Shown one piece after another: positions 51,352 through 60,082 of a DNA stretch of 64,000 nt; the first letter of the stretch is position 1; every line of letters begins with the position of its first letter. Both the position numbers and the translations under genes were made by a program. The stretch is from contig JBBSUG010000019.1 of assembly GCA_038235165.1 (NCBI GenBank), positions 1 through 64,000 on the forward strand. Reading direction: 5' to 3'. Under the pieces are notes generated by a model. It did no database searches and was not told where the DNA came from. It saw only the letters and a list, made by a program, of their open reading frames with translations. The stretch is from GCA-002050365 sp038235165. Lineage in GTDB: Bacteria; Acidobacteriota; Blastocatellia; Pyrinomonadales; Pyrinomonadaceae.

Positions 51352-52644
51352 ATGTCGGCGTTTTTAATTTTAATAATCTTTATCGCCTTCGCTGCGCTGA
51401 TGTTTACGCGGAAAGTTCCGGCATTGTTGGCGATTCCAGCGATGGGAATTTTGATTGCGGCGGCGGTCGGCACACCTTTTACAGTTGTTTTAAACGATGT
51501 TATTTCCGCCGGTTCGATCAAATTAGCATCGGCATACATCGCGGTTTTCGCGGGCGCGATGTTGGGGCGCGTGATGATGCAGACGGGCATCGCCGAAGGA
51601 ATTATCAAACGCGCGGCAGAATTCGGCGGCGACAAACCGCTCGTCGTCGCGTTCGGTCTGATGTTTGTCACGGCGGTTCTTTTTACTTCGCTGACCGGAC
51701 TCGGCGCGATTATTATGGTCGGCTCACTGGTTTTGCCGATTATGATGAGTTTGGGAATTCCGCGAAAGCTCGCCGGAACATTTTTTCTGTTCGCCTTTGC
51801 CACCGGATTTATTTTTAATATTTCACTGATTCGTTTCTACCGCGATATTTTGCAGGTCGCGGAAAATGCGCCGCTGCCGTCTGAAATCGTACATTTTCAA
51901 TTGATTCTGCTCGCCGTAATGACAATCGGAACGATACTTTATACGGTTATTTCCGCCAAGCGTTCGCCGGAACTCGCCTTGATGACGGCAGAAACGAAAG
52001 ACGAATTAACCGACAAAATCAACGACAAAAACGCGCCGCTGATTTCATTTATCACGCCGCTGATTCCGCTCGTTTTGTATTTCGGTTTCAACAGTTACGG
52101 CTGGAAGGAAGTGCCGTCTTTCTTAGCCGGTTCGGTTTTCGGCACGCTCGTGACGCAGCCGAAACGAATCATTCAGGTTTTAACTTCGTCCCTGATTCGC
52201 GGACTCGAAGACGGTGCGCCCGCCGCGATTTTGATGATGGGAATCGGAATGTTAATCAACGCATTGCAATTGCCTGCGGTGAAAATCGCGCTCGAACCCG
52301 TGATTAAAAACCTGCCGATTTCAAGCCCGTGGAGTTATGTTTTGTTTTTCGGCATTCTGTCGCCGCTCGCGCTTTATCGCGGACCGTTTAATCTGTTCGG
52401 TTTAGGCGCGGGATTTTTCGCCATCGTCGCGGGCGCGGGACTGATTCCGGCAATCGCCGTTCTCGCGGCGGCAATGGCAATCGTCCAACTCCAAAACGTC
52501 TGCGATCCGACCAACACGCACAACGTCTGGGTTGCCAATTACGTCGGAGTCAGAGTCGAAGAACTAACTAAATCAACGATTTTAACGATGATTGCGATTT
52601 GTTTCGCCGGTTTAATGATCGGCGCGGTTTTGTTTTTGAAATGA
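51352..52644 (+). CDS. Ion-transporter-superfamily permease (DUF401/GntP-like)
   Basis: 430 residues with about 11-12 membrane helices (LILIIFIAFAALMFTRKVPA at the start; MILTMIAICF-like last helix). Re-entrant patterns FTSLTGLGAIIMVGSLVLP and LALYRGPFNLFGLGAGFF resemble IT-superfamily permeases for gluconate, citrate or other sugar-acid anions. It is the only inner-membrane transporter of the locus, so it should carry the liberated amino sugar or a derivative. Substrate inferred from context only. Confidence 0.68.
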   Translation: MSAFLILIIFIAFAALMFTRKVPALLAIPAMGILIAAAVGTPFTVVLNDVISAGSIKLASAYIAVFAGAMLGRVMMQTGIAEGIIKRAAEFGGDKPLVVAFGLMFVTAVLFTSLTGLGAIIMVGSLVLPIMMSLGIPRKLAGTFFLFAFATGFIFNISLIRFYRDILQVAENAPLPSEIVHFQLILLAVMTIGTILYTVISAKRSPELALMTAETKDELTDKINDKNAPLISFITPLIPLVLYFGFNSYGWKEVPSFLAGSVFGTLVTQPKRIIQVLTSSLIRGLEDGAPAAILMMGIGMLINALQLPAVKIALEPVIKNLPISSPWSYVLFFGILSPLALYRGPFNLFGLGAGFFAIVAGAGLIPAIAVLAAAMAIVQLQNVCDPTNTHNVWVANYVGVRVEELTKSTILTMIAICFAGLMIGAVLFLK

Positions 52645-52652
52645 GGAGAATT

Positions 52653-52777
52653 TTAACCGCAGATGGACGCAGATGAACGCAGATAAAAGAGAGATTTTGA
52701 CAAAAGTAATTTCGTGTTCGTTCGTGGCTAAATCTTTATTTGAAAATCTGCGTTTATCTGTGTGCATCTGCGGTTAA
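52653..52777. repeat. Intergenic inverted repeat, AACCGCAGATG type
   Basis: TTAACCGCAGATG at 52653 pairs with its complement ending at 52777. The arms consist of 10-bp words GCAGATGGAC, GCAGATGAAC, GCAGATAAA. The inner part contains TTCGTGTTCGTTCGTGGCT. Lies before the gene at 52790. Confidence 0.85.
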
Positions 52778-52789
52778 AAAATAATTTTT

Positions 52790-53962
52790 ATGATTGCTAA
52801 AATTTCCATTTTCGTGATTTTGATACTTTCCGCCAGCGCAACTTTCGCGCAGAATAAATCAAATATCGTCGCGCCAAACGGTCTGACTTTTCAAGTTTCC
52901 GGCAAAGACCGCCAGCGCAAAGACGAGGAAATCGTCGTTTACACCACCGATTTTTATAAGAAAAATCCGACGTTCAAAAATGGCGTTGATGTTTATGTGG
53001 TGGACGGCAAAGTTTCGATTATCAACGACCGCGCCGGAGCGGTTTATCAGCAAAACAAACCCGATCCGGGCGCGATTGCGGTGGAAAACAAAGGTTTTGT
53101 TTTGAGCGCGCAGGGCGCAGCCAGAAAATGGATTTTGGCGAATTTCAAAACAGGCGACGAAGTAAAATTCAGCGGCGATCTGGCGGGTTTCGGCGGCGCG
53201 GGAAAAGTTTCGACAAAACCGGGCGGTGAAATCGCGCCTGCCGCTTCGATTCCGTGTTTTCCCGGCGCGTATTACCGCAAAGCCGTTTCGAGCTTCGATT
53301 CGTGGACGGGCATCGGCGGAATGGTCAAACTCGGCACGCCGACGGTTGACGAAGACCGGCTCGGCGCGGAAACGAAACAGCCGCTCGATAATTTTTCTGT
53401 TTATATGGGCGGCAACGCGGGCGGCAATTACGAAGTGGACGCGGGTTTGACGTGGGAATTTACCAACGATGAAACGGGCAAACGCAGCGCACGCCGCAAT
53501 GCTTTTCGTCCGTTTTGGCGCACGAAAACGTGGAACGCCGCGCCCTCCGAAAAGCAGTTTTATTTTTATCCGGGCGAAACCGTCCAGATGGCGATTTTCA
53601 TTATCGCGCCGAAAAAATTGCGCCTCGTCATCTCGAACGGCAAGGATAAAATCTTTCAAACCGATTTCGATGCCGAAGGTTTTGCACCGAACGTGCCGCG
53701 CCAATTCAAGCGCGTCAACGCGATAGATCAAGTCGCCAACGAAGGCAAACCCGTTCAAAAAACCAAAGCGCAAATCGTCGGCGCGGAATGGACGCAGACA
53801 TTTCTGCTGCGCGGCGCGGGCGCGGAGGCGAAACAAATTCCGATGGACAAAACGCGCTATACCGATATGCGGTGCAGCGACGAAAAACACATTGTCGTCA
53901 CCACGACCGACGACAAAAAAGGCGCGGAAAAAATTGATATTTTCGGGACACCGAAGAATTAA
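52790..53962 (+). CDS. Secreted hypothetical protein
   Basis: 390 residues with signal peptide (1-20, ending ATFAQ). The mature part is beta-rich and contains repeated Lys/Asp turns; VYVVDGKVSIINDRAGAVY and WTGIGGMVKLGTPTVDEDR are distinctive. I recognise no family. Position between permease and GH3 enzymes suggests a periplasmic role in the same substrate path, for instance binding of oligosaccharide; this is inference. Confidence 0.65.
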   Translation: MIAKISIFVILILSASATFAQNKSNIVAPNGLTFQVSGKDRQRKDEEIVVYTTDFYKKNPTFKNGVDVYVVDGKVSIINDRAGAVYQQNKPDPGAIAVENKGFVLSAQGAARKWILANFKTGDEVKFSGDLAGFGGAGKVSTKPGGEIAPAASIPCFPGAYYRKAVSSFDSWTGIGGMVKLGTPTVDEDRLGAETKQPLDNFSVYMGGNAGGNYEVDAGLTWEFTNDETGKRSARRNAFRPFWRTKTWNAAPSEKQFYFYPGETVQMAIFIIAPKKLRLVISNGKDKIFQTDFDAEGFAPNVPRQFKRVNAIDQVANEGKPVQKTKAQIVGAEWTQTFLLRGAGAEAKQIPMDKTRYTDMRCSDEKHIVVTTTDDKKGAEKIDIFGTPKN

Positions 53963-53963
53963 T

Positions 53964-54096
53964 TTAACCGCAGATGGACACAGATGGACGCAGATTTTTA
54001 AATCAAATTCTAGCCACGAACGAACACGAAATGACACGAAATTATTTTTATCAAATTTTCTTTTATCTGCGTTAGTCTGCGTCCATTTGCGGTTAA
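53964..54096. repeat. Intergenic inverted repeat, AACCGCAGATG type
   Basis: Starts TTAACCGCAGATGGACACAG right after the upstream stop codon; the complement ends at 54096, 11 bp before the next ATG. Inner TAGCCACGAACGAACACGAA is the complement of the inner word in the repeat at 52653, so the inside is inverted relative to that copy. Confidence 0.85.
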
Positions 54097-54106
54097 AAAT
54101 TTTTAT

Positions 54107-55879
54107 ATGAAAAAGCTATTTATTTTATTGACGCTGTTAATTTTCGCCGATCAGCAAATGATTTTCGCGCAGACGAAAATTGATCGCGCCGGTGAAGATT
54201 GGGTTGAAAAAACGCTCAAATCAATGACTTTGCGCGAGAAAATCGGGCAGATGATCGTGACCGGAGTTTTGGGCGATTATAAAAATGTGGACGGCGATAA
54301 ATTTGCGGAAGTTCGCAAACAAATCGTCGAAAACAAAGTCGGCGGCTTCGTATTTTATCGCGGCGACGCGCTCGAACTGGCGGCTCTGACCAATGAAATG
54401 CAGGCGATTTCAAAAGTTCCGCTGTTTATGGCGGCGGATTTTGAACGCGGTTTGCCGATGCAGATTCGGAGTGGCACATCGTTCACACACAATATGGGAA
54501 TCGCAGCGGCGGGCAATCCGCAGGACGCGTTTCGCAAAGGGCAAATCATCGCCGAAGAGATGAAAGCTATCGGCATCAACTGGCTTTACGGTCCGGTTTC
54601 CGACGTTTTAAATAATCCGGCGAATTCGATGGTCAACGTCCGCAGTTACGGCGAAAATCCGGCGACGGTTTCCAAATTCGTTGCGGCGGAAGTGCGCGGA
54701 CTTCGGGAAGGCGGCGTGATTTCGACCGCCAAACATTTTCCCGGTCACGGCGACACCGCGCAGGATTCTCACATCAACACGCCGACGATTAACATTGATC
54801 GGGCGCGTTTTGAAGCGGTCGAACTCGCGCCGTTTCGCGCGGCGATTGCGGCGGGATTGGATTCGTTTATGACGGCGCACATCGCGCTGCCGCAGATTAC
54901 AGGCGACGATATTCCCGCGTCTTTGAATCCGAAAATCAACCGCGATTTGATTCGCAAAGAGTTGAAATTTGACGGAATTATCACCACCGATTCGCTCGGA
55001 ATGGGCGCAATTATCAAGAATTATAAAGGCACGGACGGCGCGGTTTTGGCGATCAAAGCGGGCGCGGACATCGCGCTGTTGCCGCCGAATGTCAAAGGCA
55101 CGATTGACGCGCTCGTAGCCGCCGTCAAATCGGGCGAAATTCCCGAAACACAGATTGACGATTCGGTGCGAAGACTTCTAAAAGTCAAATATCGCATCGG
55201 TTTAATTCAAAAATATTCGGTTGATTTGAATCAGGTTTCCAAATTCGTCGAAAAACCGGAAAACGTCAAATTCGCCAACGATTTAGCCGAACGTTCGATG
55301 ACGCTTTTGCGAAACGACAACAAGGTGTTGCCACTCGATTTGAAACAGGCGGAAAAAACTTTGTTCATCATCGCGGCGGGCGACGACGATGCCGATCAGG
55401 GCGCGATTTTTAGAGCTGCCGTCGAACAGCGCGTCAAAAATGCGCGCGTCGTAAGAGTTGACAAACGCACGACTTCCGCTGAGTACGCGCAGCTTTTGAG
55501 CGACGTAAAATCAGCCGAAACGGTCGTCGTCGGCGCATTCGTCAAACGCGCCGCGCTCAAAGGCACGATTGCCCTTCCCGACGCGGAAGCCGAATTTATC
55601 AAGCAGACGATTTCAGCGAATAAAAACACCGCGATCATCGCGTTCGGTTCGCCGTATCAACTCCAACAATTTCCGCAGGCGAAAAGCTATCTCGCGGCGT
55701 GGGGGGTCGAAGATGTCGCGCAAACCGCCGCCGTCCGCGCCATTTTCGGCGAAACCGCGATCAACGGACATTCGCCCGTCGCGCTCCCGAACCTGTTCAA
55801 AATCGGCGACGGATTACAGATGAAATCATCAAAAGAACGCGAAAAAGATGCGAAGGAAAAGAAGGAAATTTTTAATTGA
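54107..55879 (+). CDS. Exported GH3 beta-N-acetylhexosaminidase (NagZ-like), copy 1
   Basis: 590 residues with signal peptide (1-21, ending MIFAQ). GH3 catalytic domain (about 25-360): LREKIGQMIVTG, ADFERGLPMQ, the NagZ dyad loop TAKHFPGHGDTAQDSH near residue 210, and the nucleophile Asp in GIITTDSLGMGA near 295. A C-terminal alpha/beta domain follows (370-590), as in the two-domain Bacillus NagZ. The family frees GlcNAc from murein fragments or chitobiose. Export places it in the periplasm. It is a tandem paralogue of the next gene. Confidence 0.9.
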   Translation: MKKLFILLTLLIFADQQMIFAQTKIDRAGEDWVEKTLKSMTLREKIGQMIVTGVLGDYKNVDGDKFAEVRKQIVENKVGGFVFYRGDALELAALTNEMQAISKVPLFMAADFERGLPMQIRSGTSFTHNMGIAAAGNPQDAFRKGQIIAEEMKAIGINWLYGPVSDVLNNPANSMVNVRSYGENPATVSKFVAAEVRGLREGGVISTAKHFPGHGDTAQDSHINTPTINIDRARFEAVELAPFRAAIAAGLDSFMTAHIALPQITGDDIPASLNPKINRDLIRKELKFDGIITTDSLGMGAIIKNYKGTDGAVLAIKAGADIALLPPNVKGTIDALVAAVKSGEIPETQIDDSVRRLLKVKYRIGLIQKYSVDLNQVSKFVEKPENVKFANDLAERSMTLLRNDNKVLPLDLKQAEKTLFIIAAGDDDADQGAIFRAAVEQRVKNARVVRVDKRTTSAEYAQLLSDVKSAETVVVGAFVKRAALKGTIALPDAEAEFIKQTISANKNTAIIAFGSPYQLQQFPQAKSYLAAWGVEDVAQTAAVRAIFGETAINGHSPVALPNLFKIGDGLQMKSSKEREKDAKEKKEIFN

Positions 55880-55890
55880 TGAATAAGAAA

Positions 55891-55995
55891 TTTAGCCACA
55901 GATTTACACAGATGAACGCATATTTAGGACAGATGATTATAAATTGATTTTATGTCTCTTTTATCCGTGTCTATCTGTGAAAATCTGTGGCTAAA
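55891..55995. repeat. Intergenic inverted repeat, CCACAGATTTACAC type
   Basis: TTTAGCCACAGATTTACACA at 55891 pairs with a near complement ending at 55995 (AAATCTGTGGCTAAA). Same family as the element at 7689. It separates the two GH3 genes. Confidence 0.85.
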
Positions 55996-56014
55996 AAATT
56001 GTTTTGATCGTTTT

Positions 56015-57736
56015 ATGAAAAAGTTATTAATTTCATTTACGCTGTTGATTTTACTCAGCCAAAATGCCGTTTTCGCGCAGACGAAAGTTAATAGGTTGAG
56101 CGATGTTCGAGTTGAAAAAACTTTGAAATCAATGACTTTGCGCGAGAAAATCGGGCAGATGATCGTCATGCCTTTGAACGCGGAATTTGGGAATGTCGAA
56201 AGCGCGAAATTTAAGGAAATGCGACGGCAGATTGTGGATTTGCACGTCGGTGGATTTACGCTGTTTCGCGGCGAAGCCAATTCGATTGCGATTTTGACGA
56301 ACGAAGCACAGAAACTCGCTAAAATTCCGCTGACGTTTTCCGCCGATTACGAACGCGGACTGCGGATGCAGCTGCGAACCGGCACGCCGTTCACGACGAA
56401 TATGGGCGTGGCGGCGGCGGGCGACGTGCAGGCGGCGTATAATCAGGGCAAAATCATCTGCCGCGAAATGCGTGCCATCGGCGCGAACTGGCTGTTTGCG
56501 CCCGTCGCTGATGTCAATAATAATCCCGATAATCCGGTGATAAATATCAGAAGTTTCGGGGCTGATCCGCGACGGGTCGGCGAATTCGTGGCGGCGGAAA
56601 CGCGCGGCGTGCGCGACGCGAATTGTCTGGCGACGCTCAAACATTTTCCCGGTCACGGCAACACGGCGACCGATTCGCACATCGGTCTTTCGACGATTTC
56701 GGGTGATCGCGCCGAACTCGATTCGACCGAAATCGTGCCGTTCAAACGGACGATTGACAGCGGCGTTGATTCGATTATGACCGCGCATCTGGCGGTTCCG
56801 AACGTCACGGGCGACAATTTGCCCTCGACTCTGAATCCGAAAATTTTGAACGATATTCTGCGAAAAGATTTGAAATTTAACGGCATTATCACGACCGATT
56901 CGATGGAAATGGGCGCGATCACCAAAGCGTATCCGAACGGCGCGAGTGCGGTGTCGGCGATCAAAGCGGGCGTTGATGTCGTGCTGTTTCCGCCCGACGT
57001 TGACGCGGCGTTCGCGGCGATTGAAACGGCGGTCAAAAACGGCGAAATTACCGAAGAAAGATTGAACGAATCGGTCAGAAGAATTTTGAGCGCGAAATAT
57101 AAAATCGGACTTTTTCAAAACCGTTTCGTTGACCCGACCGCTGCGACGCGTGAAGTCGAAAAGCCCGAAAACATCGCTGAAGCAATGCGCGTCGCCGAAA
57201 AATCAATCACGCTTTTACGAAACGAAAACGGTTTTCTGCCGCTCAGAAAAAACGATTTGAGCAAAACTTTATTCGTCATCATCGCGGCGGACGACGACGC
57301 AGTTGAAGGCGCGACGCTGACGACGGAAATTCAAAAAAGAAACGCGAACGCGAAAATTACCAAACTCGATTTTCGCTCGAACGCTGACGATTACGCGAAA
57401 GTTTTAGCCGACGCGAAAAATTACGATCAAATAATTCTCGCGCCGTTCGTCAAACGCGCCGCCGCCAAAGGCACGGTCGCGCTGCCCGAAAATCAAGCCG
57501 ATTTTGTCCAAAAAATGATCGCGTTAAAAGGGGAAAAAGCCGCCGTCATCGCGTTCGGCAATCCGTATATGATTCGGCAATTTCCCGAAGCGAAAACGTA
57601 TTTCGTAACTTACGCCATCGAAGAAATCGCGCAAACAGCGGCAGTCCTCACGATGTTCGGCGAAGTTCCGTTCGCGGGAAAATTGCCGATTAATATCCCG
57701 AATCTATTTCAAATCGGTGATGGAATTGTTAAATAA
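56015..57736 (+). CDS. Exported GH3 beta-N-acetylhexosaminidase (NagZ-like), copy 2
   Basis: 573 residues from 56015 (MKKLLISFTLLIL); the longer frame begins inside the inverted repeat. Signal peptide ends AVFAQ. It keeps LREKIGQMIV, ADYERGLRMQ, the dyad loop LKHFPGHGNTATDSH and the nucleophile Asp in GIITTDSMEMGAI, plus the C-terminal domain. It is clearly homologous to copy 1 along its whole length, so a tandem duplication has occurred, perhaps with a split of substrate range. Its end overlaps the HyuA start. Confidence 0.9.
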   Translation: MKKLLISFTLLILLSQNAVFAQTKVNRLSDVRVEKTLKSMTLREKIGQMIVMPLNAEFGNVESAKFKEMRRQIVDLHVGGFTLFRGEANSIAILTNEAQKLAKIPLTFSADYERGLRMQLRTGTPFTTNMGVAAAGDVQAAYNQGKIICREMRAIGANWLFAPVADVNNNPDNPVINIRSFGADPRRVGEFVAAETRGVRDANCLATLKHFPGHGNTATDSHIGLSTISGDRAELDSTEIVPFKRTIDSGVDSIMTAHLAVPNVTGDNLPSTLNPKILNDILRKDLKFNGIITTDSMEMGAITKAYPNGASAVSAIKAGVDVVLFPPDVDAAFAAIETAVKNGEITEERLNESVRRILSAKYKIGLFQNRFVDPTAATREVEKPENIAEAMRVAEKSITLLRNENGFLPLRKNDLSKTLFVIIAADDDAVEGATLTTEIQKRNANAKITKLDFRSNADDYAKVLADAKNYDQIILAPFVKRAAAKGTVALPENQADFVQKMIALKGEKAAVIAFGNPYMIRQFPEAKTYFVTYAIEEIAQTAAVLTMFGEVPFAGKLPINIPNLFQIGDGIVK

Positions 57737-59915
57737 CGTGGAAATCCAAAATCCAAAATCTAAAATCCAAAATCGGAAAGTCAGAATCGGCATTGATGTC
57801 GGCGGCACGTTTACCGATGTCGTCGTCATTGATAATGCTTCGCGCGAGGTGATTTCGCAGTTGAAAGTTCCGACGACGCACAACGCAAAAGAAGGCGTGG
57901 CGTTGGGAATTATCAACGCGATTGAGCGGGTTTTGAATGAACTGAAAATTTCGCCCGACGACGTGATTTTTATCGCGCATTCGACGACGCAGGCGACAAA
58001 TGCGCTGCTCGAAGGCGATGTCGCGCAAGTCGGCGTAATCGGTTTGGGTTCGAGTCTGGAAGGTTTGAAGGCGAAAATTGATACGAAAATTCCGCCGATT
58101 GAACTTGCGCCGAATCGGTTTTTATCGCCGCAGCACGAATATGTTTCGAGCGCGAATTTCACGGAAAAAGCTATTGGCGAAATTATTGAAAATTTTCGTA
58201 AAAAAGGCGCGGAAGTTATCGCCGTGTCTGAAGCATTTGGCGTTGACCACATTCAAAACGAAGAGAAAATTGCGAATATGGCGCGGGCAAAAGGTTTGCT
58301 GGCGACGAGCGGACACGAAGTTTCGACGCTTTACGGTTTGCGGACGCGAACGCGGACGGCGGTTTTGAACGGCGCGATTTTGCCGAAAATGATTCACACG
58401 GCGACGATGACCGACGAATGTGTGCGTCGCGCCGGAATTACTGCGCCGCTGATGATTATGCGTTCGGACGGCGGCGTGATGTCGGTCGAAGAAGTGCATC
58501 GGCGACCGATTATGACGATGCTTTCGGGTCCGGCGGCGGGCATCGCGGGCGCGTTGATGTATGAGAAAATTTCCGACGGAATTTTCATCGAAGTCGGCGG
58601 CACATCGGCGGATATTTCCGTCATCCGCGACGGCGCACCGCAGACGAAAGCGGCTCGTGTCGGCGGTCATCGAACGTATTTGAATACTTTGGATGTGCGG
58701 ACATTGGCGATTGCCGGCGGTTCGATGATTCGGGAAAAAAACGGCGCGATTGTTGATGTCGGTTCGCGTTCGGCGCACATCGCGGGCTTGCATTACGCGA
58801 GTTTCCAATCGCCGGAAATCTTTGCGAACGCTAAACTTATCCATTTGCGTCCGACGACGCACGACACCGACGATTACACGGCGATTGAATGCGCGAACGG
58901 CGAAAAATACTCGCTAACGCCGACGTGCGCGGCGAATCTTTTGGGCATTATTCCCGACGACGCTTTTGCGAAGGGCAACGCTGAATCGGCGCGATTGGCT
59001 TTCAAACCGCTAGCGGAAAAAATCAATTTATCGGTCGAAGATGCGGCGCGAAAAGTTCTGGAAATTTCGTGTAAAAAAGTCGAAAAACAGATCGAAGAAT
59101 TGATCGTCGAATACAATCTCGACCGTCAAACCGTCGAATTAATCGGCGGCGGCGGCGGCGCGGCTTCGTTGATTCCGTTCACCGGAACGCTGATGAATCT
59201 GCCCGCGAGACTGGCGAAAAAAGCCGAAGTTATTTCGACAATCGGTGTGGCGTTGGCGATGGTGCGCGACACGATTGAACGCAATATCGCCAATCCGACC
59301 GCCGAACAAATTTTGCAAGTGCGCCGCGAAGCGTCCGAAGCGGTCGTCAAAATCGGCGCGGTGCCGGAATCGGTCGAAGTGCAGATCGAAGTTGATACTC
59401 GAAGAAGCATCGTCCGCGCGACGGCGTTCGGCACGACGGAATTGAAAAAAAACGACGAATCGGCGAACGTCGGCGGTATCGAAAACGCGGAAATCGCGGC
59501 GGCGCGGTCGCTGAAAACCGACGCGGCGAACATTTTTCTAACGACGGAAACCAGCGGATTTTACGTTTTCACGCAGGAAATTGCGACGAAAAGTTTTTTC
59601 GGGATATTTACAAATAAACGGCTCGCCGTGCGCGTTTTAGACAAAACAGGCGTGGTTCGTCTTCAGCGAAGCAACGCCGAAGTTCATCCGTCAACCGTCG
59701 AAAACACTGCTCGCGAACTCGAAACGATTATCAATAAATTAACTGATTTCGGCGATGCCGGACGCGCTTTGCCCGACATTCATCTGCTCGTCGGGCAGAG
59801 AATCGTCAATCTTTCGGGACTCGCCGAACTCGATCAGGTCATCGTCCTGGCGCAAACGGAATTGGAAAATTTAACGGCGGACGAGCAACTCGTGATTATC
59901 GCTTCGCCGAAATAA
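57720..59915 (+). CDS. Hydantoinase/oxoprolinase subunit A family protein (HyuA)
   Basis: 731 residues from the ATG at 57720, overlapping the GH3 stop by 17 bp; a GTG at 57738 just after the stop is a good alternative, because the residues between are repeat-like (NPKSKIQN). ASKHA-fold ATPase: VRIGIDVGGTFTDVVVI phosphate loop, HSTTQATNALLEGDVAQVG, SGPAAGIAGALMYEKI and GGGGGAASLIPF. The family cleaves cyclic amides such as 5-oxoproline or hydantoins with ATP. HyuB, usually needed, is absent nearby. Its role in an amino-sugar locus is unclear. Confidence 0.85.
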   Translation: MELLNNVEIQNPKSKIQNRKVRIGIDVGGTFTDVVVIDNASREVISQLKVPTTHNAKEGVALGIINAIERVLNELKISPDDVIFIAHSTTQATNALLEGDVAQVGVIGLGSSLEGLKAKIDTKIPPIELAPNRFLSPQHEYVSSANFTEKAIGEIIENFRKKGAEVIAVSEAFGVDHIQNEEKIANMARAKGLLATSGHEVSTLYGLRTRTRTAVLNGAILPKMIHTATMTDECVRRAGITAPLMIMRSDGGVMSVEEVHRRPIMTMLSGPAAGIAGALMYEKISDGIFIEVGGTSADISVIRDGAPQTKAARVGGHRTYLNTLDVRTLAIAGGSMIREKNGAIVDVGSRSAHIAGLHYASFQSPEIFANAKLIHLRPTTHDTDDYTAIECANGEKYSLTPTCAANLLGIIPDDAFAKGNAESARLAFKPLAEKINLSVEDAARKVLEISCKKVEKQIEELIVEYNLDRQTVELIGGGGGAASLIPFTGTLMNLPARLAKKAEVISTIGVALAMVRDTIERNIANPTAEQILQVRREASEAVVKIGAVPESVEVQIEVDTRRSIVRATAFGTTELKKNDESANVGGIENAEIAAARSLKTDAANIFLTTETSGFYVFTQEIATKSFFGIFTNKRLAVRVLDKTGVVRLQRSNAEVHPSTVENTARELETIINKLTDFGDAGRALPDIHLLVGQRIVNLSGLAELDQVIVLAQTELENLTADEQLVIIASPK

Positions 59916-59930
59916 AATTGGGAAGAAAAA

Positions 59931-60061
59931 TTAACCGCAGATGAACGCGGATAAACGCAGATAAGACAAATTGATAGAAACACTTTCGTGAATTTTCGTG
60001 TTCGTTCGTGGCTAAAATTTGATTCAAAAATCCGCGTTTATCTGCGTTCATCTGCGGTTAA
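59931..60061. repeat. Intergenic inverted repeat, AACCGCAGATG type
   Basis: Arms TTAACCGCAGATGAACGCGG at 59931 and a near complement ending at 60061; inner word TTCGTGTTCGTTCGTGGCT identical to that of the repeat at 52653. Confidence 0.85.
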
Positions 60062-60082
60062 TAAATTTCTTGAAAGCCGAAA

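Noticed and set aside
52859..54037. Long minus-strand frame of 392 codons
   Set aside because: It mirrors the plus-strand secreted protein gene and is very rich in Arg, Phe and His, the mark of an antisense shadow. Also it runs through an inverted repeat.
56129..57118. Minus-strand frame of 329 codons opposite the second GH3 gene
   Set aside because: Antisense shadow: strongly Arg/His-rich, no domain, while the plus strand has clear GH3 motifs.
58122..58862. Minus-strand frame of 246 codons opposite hyuA
   Set aside because: Antisense shadow with extreme Arg content and no ribosome site; plus strand carries intact ATPase motifs.
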